NCBI GenBank assembly: GCA_018058135.1
Contig: JAGPCK010000005.1
Coordinates: 1-64,000 of the forward strand
Origin: Bacteroidia bacterium
Lineage (GTDB): Bacteria > Bacteroidota > Bacteroidia > UKL13-3
DNA length: 64,000 bases
Reading direction: 5' to 3'
The position numbers and the translations under genes were made by a program. Positions 27,711 through 35,724 of this stretch are shown one piece after another. Each line of letters opens with the position of its first letter. Position 1 is the first letter of the stretch. Below the pieces are notes generated by a model. That model saw nothing but the letters and a program-made list of their open reading frames with translations. It searched no databases and was not told where the DNA came from.

Positions 27711-28697
27711 TTACCTCACCTTGATTTTCCGTCCGGTTCTCAATACAGCGTTGCGTTTAATTCGGTTTATCTGGCAAAGTCTGTTTATTGTGGTACCATA
27801 CCGGTAGGCAATGTGTGCTAAAGTATCTCCTCTTCGTACCACGTGGTAACGTGAGTGTGATGCAGATGATTTGGCTTTTTTAACCGCCACCTTGTGTGTA
27901 AAGTATGTTTTATCTATGTAAACTGTATCAGAGTAAAGTCTGCTTTCAGGAAAACAAATTAAACGAGTGGGATCCACTTTTTCCCCTTTAAAGCGTACTT
28001 CAAAGTGCAAATGACTTCCTGTTGAACGACCGGTACTACCACCCAAGCCAATAACGTCTCCCGCACGAACTGTTTGCCCGTTAACTACTAAAAGTTTAGA
28101 AAAGTGGGCGTACAACGTTTCAAAACCATTGTAATGCCTGATGAGTACCACATAGCCATAATCAACACTTAGCTTGGCTACACGTACCACTCCATCAAAT
28201 GCCGCATAAACCGGATCTCCTGTATACAAGCGCACATCAACACCATAATGAAACTTAAGTCTGCGTCCCCATCTCCTAAAACCAAAACCCGATGTAATCT
28301 CTCCCTTACATGGTGGAAAGAAGAAACAATCATCATCATCTTGCAACGGAATGGGAATAATCTCCTCCATATTGGCCAGGTCTTCATTGTATGGATTAAT
28401 TACAATGGTATCCCATATGGCGTAATATTGTTTGGCCGGAATGATAGCTGAATCAAACATAAACGCGTAACGTTTTCCTTCGGCATTGTATAGTGAATCA
28501 ATATATACAGCAAGCTTTTCGTCCAGCTCGGCATCAATCATATCAATAGACTCTTCGGAAATAAATTCTACGGAATCAATCTCTTCCACGTCTGCACTAT
28601 CAGGTAACACCAAGTCATCTTCTTCTGTTTGTGCAAAAGCAGAAAACGATACAACCAATAAACTAAATGCGAATAAAAATAATCTAACTCTTTTCAA
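27711..28697 (-). CDS. M23 family peptidase with C-terminal LysM domain
   Basis: 328 aa. A signal peptide ends at SAFAQ. An acidic stretch (residues ~24-60) precedes the LytM/M23 domain: FHYGVDVR supplies H150 and D154, and GSHLHFEVR supplies H229 and H231, so the full zinc site is present and activity is expected. The LysM repeat (VVRRGDTLAHIAYRYGTTI, residues ~285-328) should bind peptidoglycan. It probably acts as a periplasmic cell-wall endopeptidase. It follows ribF by 19 bp. Confidence 0.92.
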   Translation of the reverse strand: MKRVRLFLFAFSLLVVSFSAFAQTEEDDLVLPDSADVEEIDSVEFISEESIDMIDAELDEKLAVYIDSLYNAEGKRYAFMFDSAIIPAKQYYAIWDTIVINPYNEDLANMEEIIPIPLQDDDDCFFFPPCKGEITSGFGFRRWGRRLKFHYGVDVRLYTGDPVYAAFDGVVRVAKLSVDYGYVVLIRHYNGFETLYAHFSKLLVVNGQTVRAGDVIGLGGSTGRSTGSHLHFEVRFKGEKVDPTRLICFPESRLYSDTVYIDKTYFTHKVAVKKAKSSASHSRYHVVRRGDTLAHIAYRYGTTINRLCQINRIKRNAVLRTGRKIKVR

Positions 28698-28716
28698 TAC
28701 GATATCTCTGGTGCAC

Positions 28717-29646
28717 TCAACCTAAAATTCTGAGCGCTTCAAATTTATCCTTTTCGAGTTGTTTTTTGAGGTCATCAAGGCTAGGAAACTTAATTTCGTT
28801 CCGTATTTTTTCAACAAAGTTTATCTTGATAACTCTTCCGTACAGATCTTTTGCTGAGTTAATCAAATGTACTTCAATGGTTACATCTCCGCTTCCGCCT
28901 ACTGTGGGCCGTTTGCCTATGTTAAGCATGCCTTTAAATTTCTCCCCCAACACATCTACTTCCACAGCATACACTCCTTCACCCGGAATGAGTTTATACT
29001 TCTCTAAAATGTAAATATTAGCTGTAGGAAAATCTATGGTTCGGCCAATTTTATTGCCCTGCTTTACTACACCTTTCAACTTAAAAGTATAACCCAACAA
29101 TTCTGTTGCTTTGCTTATGTTACCTGTTAACAGCGCTTCCCGTATTTTAGTTGAGCTTACAGTTACTCCGTCAAGTATAAGTGCGGGTGCTTCCTGTACA
29201 TCAAAAGCATATTTCTGCGAAAGTTCTTTTAAATCTTTAAAACCACCCTCTCTGTTTTTTCCAAAACGATGGTCGTGACCAACAATCAAATTTTTGACCC
29301 CTATTTTATCTACCAGAATATCGCGAACAAATTCCTCTGTAGTTTGGCGGGAAAAGTGTGTTGTAAAGGGTTCTACAATCAAATGATCAATTCCGTATTT
29401 ATCAAAACGCTCCACCTTCTCTTCAAAAATCTGTAGTATTTTAAAATCCTCATTATCGGGGTAAAGCACCATGCGAGGATGAGGAAAAAAAGAAAGCAAA
29501 ACTGTTTCACCACCCGTGCGCTCCTTTACTTCGAGCATTCGTCTTATTATTTCCTGATGGCCGATGTGTACACCATCAAACGTACCCTGCGATACCACAG
29601 CATTCTCGATGCGTGCAAAATCATTCAGGCTACGATAAAGTTTCAT
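28717..29646 (-). CDS. ribF: Bifunctional riboflavin kinase / FAD synthetase
   Basis: 309 aa. The N-terminal nucleotidyltransferase domain has TFDGVHIGHQEII and GHDHRFGKNREGG. The C-terminal flavokinase domain has KIGRTIDFPTANI and IEVHLINSAKDLYG. It makes FMN and then FAD from riboflavin and ATP. Its start overlaps the 3' end of truB by 17 bp, and the truB-ribF order is a common bacterial arrangement. Confidence 0.96.
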   Translation of the reverse strand: MKLYRSLNDFARIENAVVSQGTFDGVHIGHQEIIRRMLEVKERTGGETVLLSFFPHPRMVLYPDNEDFKILQIFEEKVERFDKYGIDHLIVEPFTTHFSRQTTEEFVRDILVDKIGVKNLIVGHDHRFGKNREGGFKDLKELSQKYAFDVQEAPALILDGVTVSSTKIREALLTGNISKATELLGYTFKLKGVVKQGNKIGRTIDFPTANIYILEKYKLIPGEGVYAVEVDVLGEKFKGMLNIGKRPTVGGSGDVTIEVHLINSAKDLYGRVIKINFVEKIRNEIKFPSLDDLKKQLEKDKFEALRILG

Positions 29647-30394
29647 TCTCTTTTTTTTGTTTAGTTAACAAATCTATAATATTTTTTAATTCAATAGCAT
29701 CTTTAATTACATATTCTCCCACTTTGGTCCTGCAAAGTGCTGTCAAATACCCACCTGAGTTTAGTTGTTTGCCAAAATCATGTGCCAAACTCCTAATATA
29801 GGTTCCTTTGCTGCATACAATTCTGAAATCAACTTCAGGTGGACGAAAATCAACTATTTCAAACTCTTTTACTGTCACTGTTTTCGGTGATATTTCAAAA
29901 TCCTTGCCTGAGCGTGCCATATGGTACGAACGTTTCCCATCAATCTTAACGGCTGAGTATATAGGGGGGCGTTGTTGCAACTCACCGGTAAACTGTTTTG
30001 CAGCATTATACGCCATTTCTTTGGTAATGTGCTCCCAAGGAAAAAGCGCGTCAGGCTCCATCTCACTATCGTATGTAGGTGTAGTTGCTCCCAACTTTAT
30101 GGTGCCTGTATATTCTTTTTCCTGAGCTTGTATTATGTCAATGTTTTTTGTGGCGGCCTTGCCTACACAAATAACCAACACACCGGTAGCCAAAGGGTCC
30201 AAAGTTCCTGCATGTCCTACTTTAATACCCAATTTCCCGAAATTGTCCTTGTATTGAGGGTATAATTCAGGGTTCCTGCGCACAAAACCGTTTACCCCGA
30301 ATCTGATTTTATTGACTACATCAAACGAGGTCCATTCTAAAGGTTTATTCACTACCCAAACGGTACCATTTACTATATCAGGTGGGAATTGCAT
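29630..30394 (-). CDS. truB: tRNA pseudouridine(55) synthase TruB
   Basis: 254 aa. It has NKPLEWTSFDVV near the N-terminus, the catalytic segment VGHAGTLDPLATGVLVIC (catalytic Asp within GTLDPLA) and RPPIYSAVKIDGKRSYHMAR. It forms pseudouridine 55 in the T-loop of tRNAs. The C-terminal PUA domain is short, so this is the compact bacterial form. It sits 1 bp after uppP. Confidence 0.96.
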   Translation of the reverse strand: MQFPPDIVNGTVWVVNKPLEWTSFDVVNKIRFGVNGFVRRNPELYPQYKDNFGKLGIKVGHAGTLDPLATGVLVICVGKAATKNIDIIQAQEKEYTGTIKLGATTPTYDSEMEPDALFPWEHITKEMAYNAAKQFTGELQQRPPIYSAVKIDGKRSYHMARSGKDFEISPKTVTVKEFEIVDFRPPEVDFRIVCSKGTYIRSLAHDFGKQLNSGGYLTALCRTKVGEYVIKDAIELKNIIDLLTKQKKENETLS

Positions 30395-30395
30395 A

Positions 30396-31187
30396 TTATA
30401 CGTGTAACTCTAAACCTGTATACCAGGCGTAGGCCAAAAATAAAATACCGAGCAGTATGCGGTAATAACCAAAATGTTTAAAGCCGTAGCGGGTTAAAAA
30501 AGTAACAAAGGCTTTAACCGCCAAAAGGGCCACAACAAATGCTACCGCAGCTCCTAAAAGTAAAATGGAAATATTGCCAGAGTTGATGTATTCATAACTC
30601 TCCAGCAAGTCCAAACCTGAGGCGGCAAACATGGTGGGTATAGCCAGCAGAAAAGAAAACTCCGCTGCTTGTGTGCGGTTAAATCCTGAAAACACTCCGC
30701 CAAAAATGGTTGCTGCAGCACGCGATACTCCGGGAATCATGGAGAGACACTGTATGCAGCCAATCTTGATGGCATCTTTGTAAGTAATGTCTTCAATATT
30801 TACATAGCGTGATTTTTTCTCGCCCGACCATTTGTCGAGGAGTATCAGCACAACACCGCCAATAATTAAGGAAACGCTCACCGTTACCGGATTGAACAAA
30901 TAAGCTTTAATCATTTTATAGGCCAGCAAACCCATGATACCCGTGGGCAAAAAGGCAACTGCCAGCTTTAAATAGATGTCAATACTTACCAGAAAACGTT
31001 TGTAATACATTGCAAGAACAGCCAAAATAGCTCCCAATTGAATGACAATTTCAAATGTTTTTACAAATTCATCCTCACTGATGCCCATAAGTGATGAGGC
31101 CAAAATCATGTGGCCGGTGGACGAAACAGGTAAGAATTCAGTGATTCCTTCAATAATGGCAATAATAATTGCCTGAACAATTTCCAT
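30396..31187 (-). CDS. uppP: Undecaprenyl-diphosphate phosphatase UppP (BacA)
   Basis: 263 aa, multi-spanning membrane protein. Motif 1 is EGITEFLPVSSTGHM. Motif 2 reads PGVSRAAATIFGGVFSGF, with Ala-Ala where many homologues have Ser-Gly; the catalytic Arg is kept. It dephosphorylates undecaprenyl diphosphate to recycle the lipid carrier for peptidoglycan and O-antigen. Its ATG overlaps the DUF3098 stop codon (TAATG), so they are coupled. Confidence 0.95.
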   Translation of the reverse strand: MEIVQAIIIAIIEGITEFLPVSSTGHMILASSLMGISEDEFVKTFEIVIQLGAILAVLAMYYKRFLVSIDIYLKLAVAFLPTGIMGLLAYKMIKAYLFNPVTVSVSLIIGGVVLILLDKWSGEKKSRYVNIEDITYKDAIKIGCIQCLSMIPGVSRAAATIFGGVFSGFNRTQAAEFSFLLAIPTMFAASGLDLLESYEYINSGNISILLLGAAVAFVVALLAVKAFVTFLTRYGFKHFGYYRILLGILFLAYAWYTGLELHV

Positions 31188-31435
31188 TAGTACTTAGGCT
31201 TTTTCATGATGGCATAAATCTCTAACGAGAAACCGGCCAATACAACCAAAGGTGCGAGTGTAATTTTGGTAAACCCAAAAATATCTTCTTTGCCGTACAT
31301 CAGAATAAAACCGAGTATAATCACAACAAGACCCACTATCATGAGCAAGTAATTTTGTTTGTCAAACGCAAATGATTTTTCCGAACCTGAAGCTTGTGCA
31401 GGTTTACTTTTAATTGGTGCTGTATTTTTTGACAT
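31187..31435 (-). CDS. DUF3098 small membrane protein
   Basis: 82 aa. The N-terminus is polar and Ser/Lys-rich; two membrane helices follow (YLLMIVGLVVIILGFILMYG and the ITLAPLVVLAGFSLEIYAIM segment) with a basic C-terminus (KKPKY). The family is Bacteroidota-specific and typically sits between ftsX and uppP, as here, suggesting a link to division or wall-precursor recycling. Its function is unknown. Confidence 0.88.
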   Translation of the reverse strand: MSKNTAPIKSKPAQASGSEKSFAFDKQNYLLMIVGLVVIILGFILMYGKEDIFGFTKITLAPLVVLAGFSLEIYAIMKKPKY

Positions 31436-31452
31436 AGTGCAAAGGTATCAAA

Positions 31453-32325
31453 TTAATATAAATCGTCTAACTTGAGGCGAAGATAACGTTTGGTCGCTAT
31501 CCAACTGCTCACCATAGATATAATCATCCCGGCCAGCAGAATGCCCGCGAATAAAACGGCAAACTGGTTATAATCGTATAATTGCTGTACACCTGCCAGT
31601 TTTTGTGGCAGAAATGAGAGCACCCCGGCCAGCAAAGCTCCTGCAATAAAGGCACTGTAAATTCCGTGTAAAACAGAGCGCAGCATAAACGGGCGAATGA
31701 TGAACCACTGCGTGGCCCCTACCAGTTGCATACTCTTAATTAAAAATCTGCGGGCATAAAGGTTTAGGCGAATGGTGCTGTTGATGAGTGTTAAGGCAAT
31801 CATAAAAAACAAACCGCTTACGGCCAATACTATCCAACCTATGGTTTTGAGGTTGGCGTTAACTTGTTCTATCAGATTTTGCTGGTAGGTTATCTCCTCT
31901 ACAATGGGGTTGCTGAGTAGCTTTTTCTCTACTTCCTTCATTTTGCTCACATCAGCAAACTCTGCTTTTAAGCTGAGCTCAATAGATGAAAGCAAAGGGT
32001 TGTAACCGATAAACTCCACAAAATCATGTCCCAGTTCCTGTTGAAATTCCTTGGCCGCATCCTTTTTGCTGATGAACCTTACCTCTTTGGTAAAATCTTC
32101 CATTTCCAGCTTCTTCTGCAAGCCCAGCATATCGCTTTCGCTGGCCTCATCTTTCAGAAACACATTGAGCTGAATGTGCTCCTTAATGTGGTCGGAGAGT
32201 TTTTTTCCTGAAATAATGATGATGCCGAACACGCCCACCATAAACAGCACCAAAGAGATGCTGATGATAGACGGCAGGTACGATGGCCTGCGTTTGTATG
32301 TGCTTTTACCTTCCTGTATTGCCAT
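31453..32325 (-). CDS. ftsX: Cell division protein FtsX (ABC transporter permease-like)
   Basis: 290 aa. Four membrane helices: one near residues 20-40, then a large periplasmic domain (residues ~45-165), and three near residues 170-285. RLNLYARRFLIKSMQLVGAT is the conserved cytoplasmic loop. With FtsE it couples ATP hydrolysis to activation of septal wall hydrolases; ftsE is not adjacent. It heads the operon ftsX-DUF3098-uppP-truB-ribF-M23 peptidase, an envelope and RNA-modification group. It is divergent from leuS. Confidence 0.93.
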   Translation of the reverse strand: MAIQEGKSTYKRRPSYLPSIISISLVLFMVGVFGIIIISGKKLSDHIKEHIQLNVFLKDEASESDMLGLQKKLEMEDFTKEVRFISKKDAAKEFQQELGHDFVEFIGYNPLLSSIELSLKAEFADVSKMKEVEKKLLSNPIVEEITYQQNLIEQVNANLKTIGWIVLAVSGLFFMIALTLINSTIRLNLYARRFLIKSMQLVGATQWFIIRPFMLRSVLHGIYSAFIAGALLAGVLSFLPQKLAGVQQLYDYNQFAVLFAGILLAGMIISMVSSWIATKRYLRLKLDDLY

Positions 32326-32468
32326 AACTTATACTTGCGAAAGTAAACAGTATTTGAGTAGTATGCAATTATTCAAAAAACTAAGGCTGCACATAGTTAT
32401 ACACAGGGGCATTGCTGGTATTTTTTTGTTATTTTGCGCCTCATTTTTCATAGCAGAATAGCATACAC

Positions 32469-35375
32469 ATGTCAGAATACCATTTCAGAGAAATAGAGCA
32501 AAAGTGGCAACAGCGCTGGGCTGAACAAAAAACTTACCGTACGGAGAATGGCGGACCAAAACCCAAGTACTATGTACTGGACATGTTCCCCTACCCTTCG
32601 GGTGCCGGTCTGCACGTAGGCCACCCGCTGGGGTACATTGCTTCTGATATTGTGGCCCGTTTTAAAAAATTGAAAGGCTTTAATGTGTTGCACCCTATGG
32701 GTTACGATGCCTTTGGATTGCCTGCTGAACAATACGCTATTCAAACCGGACAGCACCCTGCTATTACTACCAAAAACAACATTGAACGCTACCGCGAGCA
32801 GTTGGATAAAATTGGCTTGGGTTATGATTGGGACCGCGAAATACGTACCTGCGAAAAGGATTACTATAAATGGACCCAGTGGATTTTTATTCAGTTGTTC
32901 AACAGCTGGTACAATCCTGCTACCGATAAGGCTGAAAACATCAGCACACTCATTCACATTTTTGAAACACGCGGCTTTAAAGGCAGCAACGACAGCATTC
33001 TTACCGGTGACATCGAAATAGAACGGGATGGATTTACTCCCGCACAATGGGCCGATTTTGGTGAAGCCACACGCGAAAGTATGTTGCAACATTTTCGCCT
33101 GGCTTATTTAAGTGAGGCTTACGTGAACTGGTGCCCGGCTATGGGAACGGTGTTGGCCAATGATGAAGTAAAAGACGGAGTGAGCGAACGCGGTGGTTAT
33201 CCTGTGGAGCGCAAACTAATGAAACAATGGAGCCTGCGCATTACCGCGTATGCCGACCGTTTGTTGCGCGACCTCGACACCATTGAGTGGAGCGACAGCA
33301 TAAAAGAAGCACAACGCAACTGGATTGGCAAAAGCGAAGGTTGCTCACTGAAATTTAAAGTAGAAAATTCATCACGCGAAATAGAAGTATTTACCACCCG
33401 CCCCGATACCATTTTCGGGGTGAGTTTTGTAACGCTGGCACCTGAGCTGGAACTGGTGAATGAACTGGCCACACCTGAGTACAAAGCGCAGGTAGATGCT
33501 TACGTTCACTATGCCAAAAACCGCAGTGAGCGCGAGCGGCAAACGGATGTAAAAAAGATTACCGGACAGTTTACGGGTGCTTATGCCCTTCATCCGTTTA
33601 CAGGAAAACAAATTCCTATATGGATTGGAGAATATGTGTTGGCCGGTTACGGTACCGGTTGCGTAATGGGCGTACCCGCACACGATAGTCGTGATTTTGG
33701 TTTTGCCACACACTTTGGTATTCCCAAACAACAGGTCATACAACCTGCAGGTGAATGGAATTTTGAAGAAGCCTCTTATGATGCCAAAGAAGGCACCCTC
33801 ATCAACTCCGATTTTTTAAACGGGCTGGAAGTAAAATCCGCCATTAAAAAAGCCATTGAGGCTGTTGAAGCCAAAGGTTTGGGACAAGGCAAAACCAACT
33901 ACCGTTTGCGCGATGCTGTGTTTGGCCGCCAGCGTTACTGGGGCGAGCCTATACCCGTTTATTACAAAGACGAAATACCTTATGTAATGCCGGAAAGTGC
34001 ATTGCCGCTGGAGTTACCTGAGGTAGATAAATTTTTACCAACAGAAGATGGTGAACCACCTTTGGCCCGTGCGAAAAATTGGGTGTATCAACAAGACGGA
34101 AAAGAATACCCTATTGAAACTACTACCATGCCAGGTTGGGCCGCGAGCAGTTGGTATTACCTGCGTTACATGGACAACAAGAACCCGAATGTTTTTGTAA
34201 GCAAAGAAGCCATTGATTACTGGCAGCAGGTTGACCTCTATTTGGGCGGAAGTGAACACGCTACCGGCCACTTGTTGTACGTACGTTTCTGGACCAAGTT
34301 TTTGTTTGATTTGGGCTACTTACCTTTTACTGAACCTGCTAAGAAATTGGTGAATCAGGGGATGATTATTGCTTTTTCAAATTATGTTTATGTAAATAGA
34401 AAATATAAAATTGCTATTTCAAGTGATTTGATAAGCTCTTTTGATATACACCAAATAGATAAAGATATCATCAATGTAAAAGATGATGTAGAATTCCTTT
34501 TATCACAAATCGAAAATACGGATTGTCTATCAAATCTTAATCTGATTCTGTCTGATACAACTTTTAGCTCAAGAGTCCATAGTGAGCCTGTTTTAGAAAT
34601 AGAAACGTTCGTAAAGGCATACCCGGAATTCCATGACTTCAAGTTTATTTCAAACAGCAAAGGCAATTTTATTTGTCAAGATGTTATTGAGAAAATGTCC
34701 AAGTCAAAACTAAATGTAGTAAATCCTGATGATGTAATCAACCAATACGGAGCAGACACTCTTCGCTTGTACGAAATGTTTTTAGGTCCGCTGGAGCAAA
34801 GCAAACCCTGGAGCACACAAGGCATTGAAGGTGTTTCCCGTTTTTTGCGCAAACTGTGGCGTTTGTTTTTTGATGAGCAAGGCAACCTGAATGTGAGCGA
34901 TGCCGCACCTGAACCAAAGGAGTTAAAATCATTGCACAAAACCATTAAGAAAGTAGAAGAAGACATTGACAACTTATCGTTCAATACTTCGGTAAGTGCG
35001 TTTATGGTGTGCGTAAATGAACTCACCGATTTAAAATGCAACAAGCGCGAAGTACTGGAGCAACTGCTGGTTACACTTTCTTCTTTTGCCCCGCACATTT
35101 GCGAAGAGTTGTGGTCGAGACTGGGGCATACTGAGAGCATTACTAAAGCCACTTACCCTACATTCAATGCCGCTTACTTAATAGAGAATAGTTTTAGTTA
35201 TCCTGTTTCCATCAACGGAAAAGTGCGTACCAACATTGATATGGAACTTTCCCTTGATGCCGCAGCAGCCGAACAGATTGTACTGGCAGACGCCACCGTT
35301 CAAAAATGGCTGGAAGGCAAAGCCCCCAAGAAAGTAATTTTTGTAAAGGGCAGGATAGTGAATATTGTGTTGTAA
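32469..35375 (+). CDS. leuS: Leucyl-tRNA synthetase with a divergent, AT-rich insert before KMSKS
   Basis: 968 aa. The class I signature is HVGH (residues 49-52, in PYPSGAGLHVGHPLGY) and KMSKS is at 742-746. The CP1 editing domain has a T-rich motif (EVFTTRPDTIFGVSF) and VMGVPAHDSRDFGF. After KMSKS, NVVNPDDVINQYGADTLRLY leads into the anticodon-binding and C-terminal domains. Between GMI (residue ~631) and KMSKS lie ~110 residues; the phylum usually has an extra segment here, but this one appears longer. The DNA of positions 34381-34560 is 25% GC by direct count, against 45-52% in flanking 60-bp blocks. The frame is intact, so the enzyme should be functional. Confidence 0.94.
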   Translation: MSEYHFREIEQKWQQRWAEQKTYRTENGGPKPKYYVLDMFPYPSGAGLHVGHPLGYIASDIVARFKKLKGFNVLHPMGYDAFGLPAEQYAIQTGQHPAITTKNNIERYREQLDKIGLGYDWDREIRTCEKDYYKWTQWIFIQLFNSWYNPATDKAENISTLIHIFETRGFKGSNDSILTGDIEIERDGFTPAQWADFGEATRESMLQHFRLAYLSEAYVNWCPAMGTVLANDEVKDGVSERGGYPVERKLMKQWSLRITAYADRLLRDLDTIEWSDSIKEAQRNWIGKSEGCSLKFKVENSSREIEVFTTRPDTIFGVSFVTLAPELELVNELATPEYKAQVDAYVHYAKNRSERERQTDVKKITGQFTGAYALHPFTGKQIPIWIGEYVLAGYGTGCVMGVPAHDSRDFGFATHFGIPKQQVIQPAGEWNFEEASYDAKEGTLINSDFLNGLEVKSAIKKAIEAVEAKGLGQGKTNYRLRDAVFGRQRYWGEPIPVYYKDEIPYVMPESALPLELPEVDKFLPTEDGEPPLARAKNWVYQQDGKEYPIETTTMPGWAASSWYYLRYMDNKNPNVFVSKEAIDYWQQVDLYLGGSEHATGHLLYVRFWTKFLFDLGYLPFTEPAKKLVNQGMIIAFSNYVYVNRKYKIAISSDLISSFDIHQIDKDIINVKDDVEFLLSQIENTDCLSNLNLILSDTTFSSRVHSEPVLEIETFVKAYPEFHDFKFISNSKGNFICQDVIEKMSKSKLNVVNPDDVINQYGADTLRLYEMFLGPLEQSKPWSTQGIEGVSRFLRKLWRLFFDEQGNLNVSDAAPEPKELKSLHKTIKKVEEDIDNLSFNTSVSAFMVCVNELTDLKCNKREVLEQLLVTLSSFAPHICEELWSRLGHTESITKATYPTFNAAYLIENSFSYPVSINGKVRTNIDMELSLDAAAAEQIVLADATVQKWLEGKAPKKVIFVKGRIVNIVL

Positions 35376-35453
35376 GTACAGGCGAATATTACTGCCACTG
35401 ATTGCACTGATTTAAGAAACGATTTTTTATACGCACGTCATTTACTAATGCCC

Positions 35454-35509
35454 CCAATGAGAAATACTGCTCAACTTTAGGAGACTGCTTCGTGCCTCGC
35501 AGTGACGTT
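35454..35509 (+). repeat. Interspersed hairpin repeat, unit 1
   Basis: 56 nt running from CCAATGAGAAATACTGCTCA to GCAGTGACGTT. The core ACTGCTTCGTGCCTCGCAGT pairs over 5 bp (ACTGC / GCAGT). It resembles the GTCATTGCGAGGCACGAAGC-type repeat dispersed in many bacterial genomes, here in inverse orientation. Confidence 0.75.
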
Positions 35510-35542
35510 GCTTTTGAGAAGGAAGAAAGACTTCAAACATAC

Positions 35543-35581
35543 CGTCATTGCGAACCATGTACTCATGGTGTGGCAATCTCC
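35543..35581 (-). repeat. Interspersed hairpin repeat, inverted unit
   Basis: CGTCATTGC and GCAATCTCC bracket a smaller hairpin ACCATG-TACT-CATGGT. CGTCATTGC is the reverse complement of GCAATGACG and so is an inverted version of the ends of units 1 and 2. Confidence 0.7.
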
Positions 35582-35648
35582 CAATGAGAACTTCTGCTCA
35601 ATTTTATGGGACTGCAATCCCGATAGCCATCGGGATTGCAGTGACGTT
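35581..35648 (+). repeat. Interspersed hairpin repeat, unit 2
   Basis: 68 nt. It shares CCAATGAGAA, CTGCTCA and GCAGTGACGTT with unit 1, but its centre is a perfect 14-bp stem (ACTGCAATCCCGAT at 35611-35624, ATCGGGATTGCAGT at 35629-35642) with loop AGCC. Confidence 0.75.
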
Positions 35649-35668
35649 TATGGTATCCTCTTAAAATA

Positions 35669-35702
35669 GAAACAGCTATCAGGAAAACCTGATAGCTGTT
35701 TC
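35669..35702. terminator. Bidirectional terminator leuS / hppA
   Basis: A perfect 15-bp stem GAAACAGCTATCAGG / CCTGATAGCTGTTTC with loop AAAA and A/T-rich flanks on both sides, placed between the two convergent genes. Confidence 0.85.
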
Positions 35703-35724
35703 TTATTTATATACTCGAAAATAA

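Larger units (their letters stand above)
35376..35724. other. Convergent intergenic region filled with hairpin repeats
   Basis: 349 bp between leuS (+) and the pyrophosphatase (-). No open frame. It holds two related direct-repeat units, an inverted unit between them and a bidirectional terminator, each listed separately. Confidence 0.8.

Noticed and set aside
32472-33092. 206-aa minus-strand open frame within leuS
   Set aside because: It is antisense to the conserved HVGH-containing region; codon structure follows leuS and the translation looks random and Phe/Val-rich.
34351-34700. Intein, group I intron or insertion sequence in leuS
   Set aside because: No intein splicing motifs, no homing endonuclease and no terminal repeats; the frame is continuous and the phylum usually has a segment at this place.
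35376-35724. CRISPR array
   Set aside because: Only two direct units of unequal length and no regular spacers; no cas gene is nearby.
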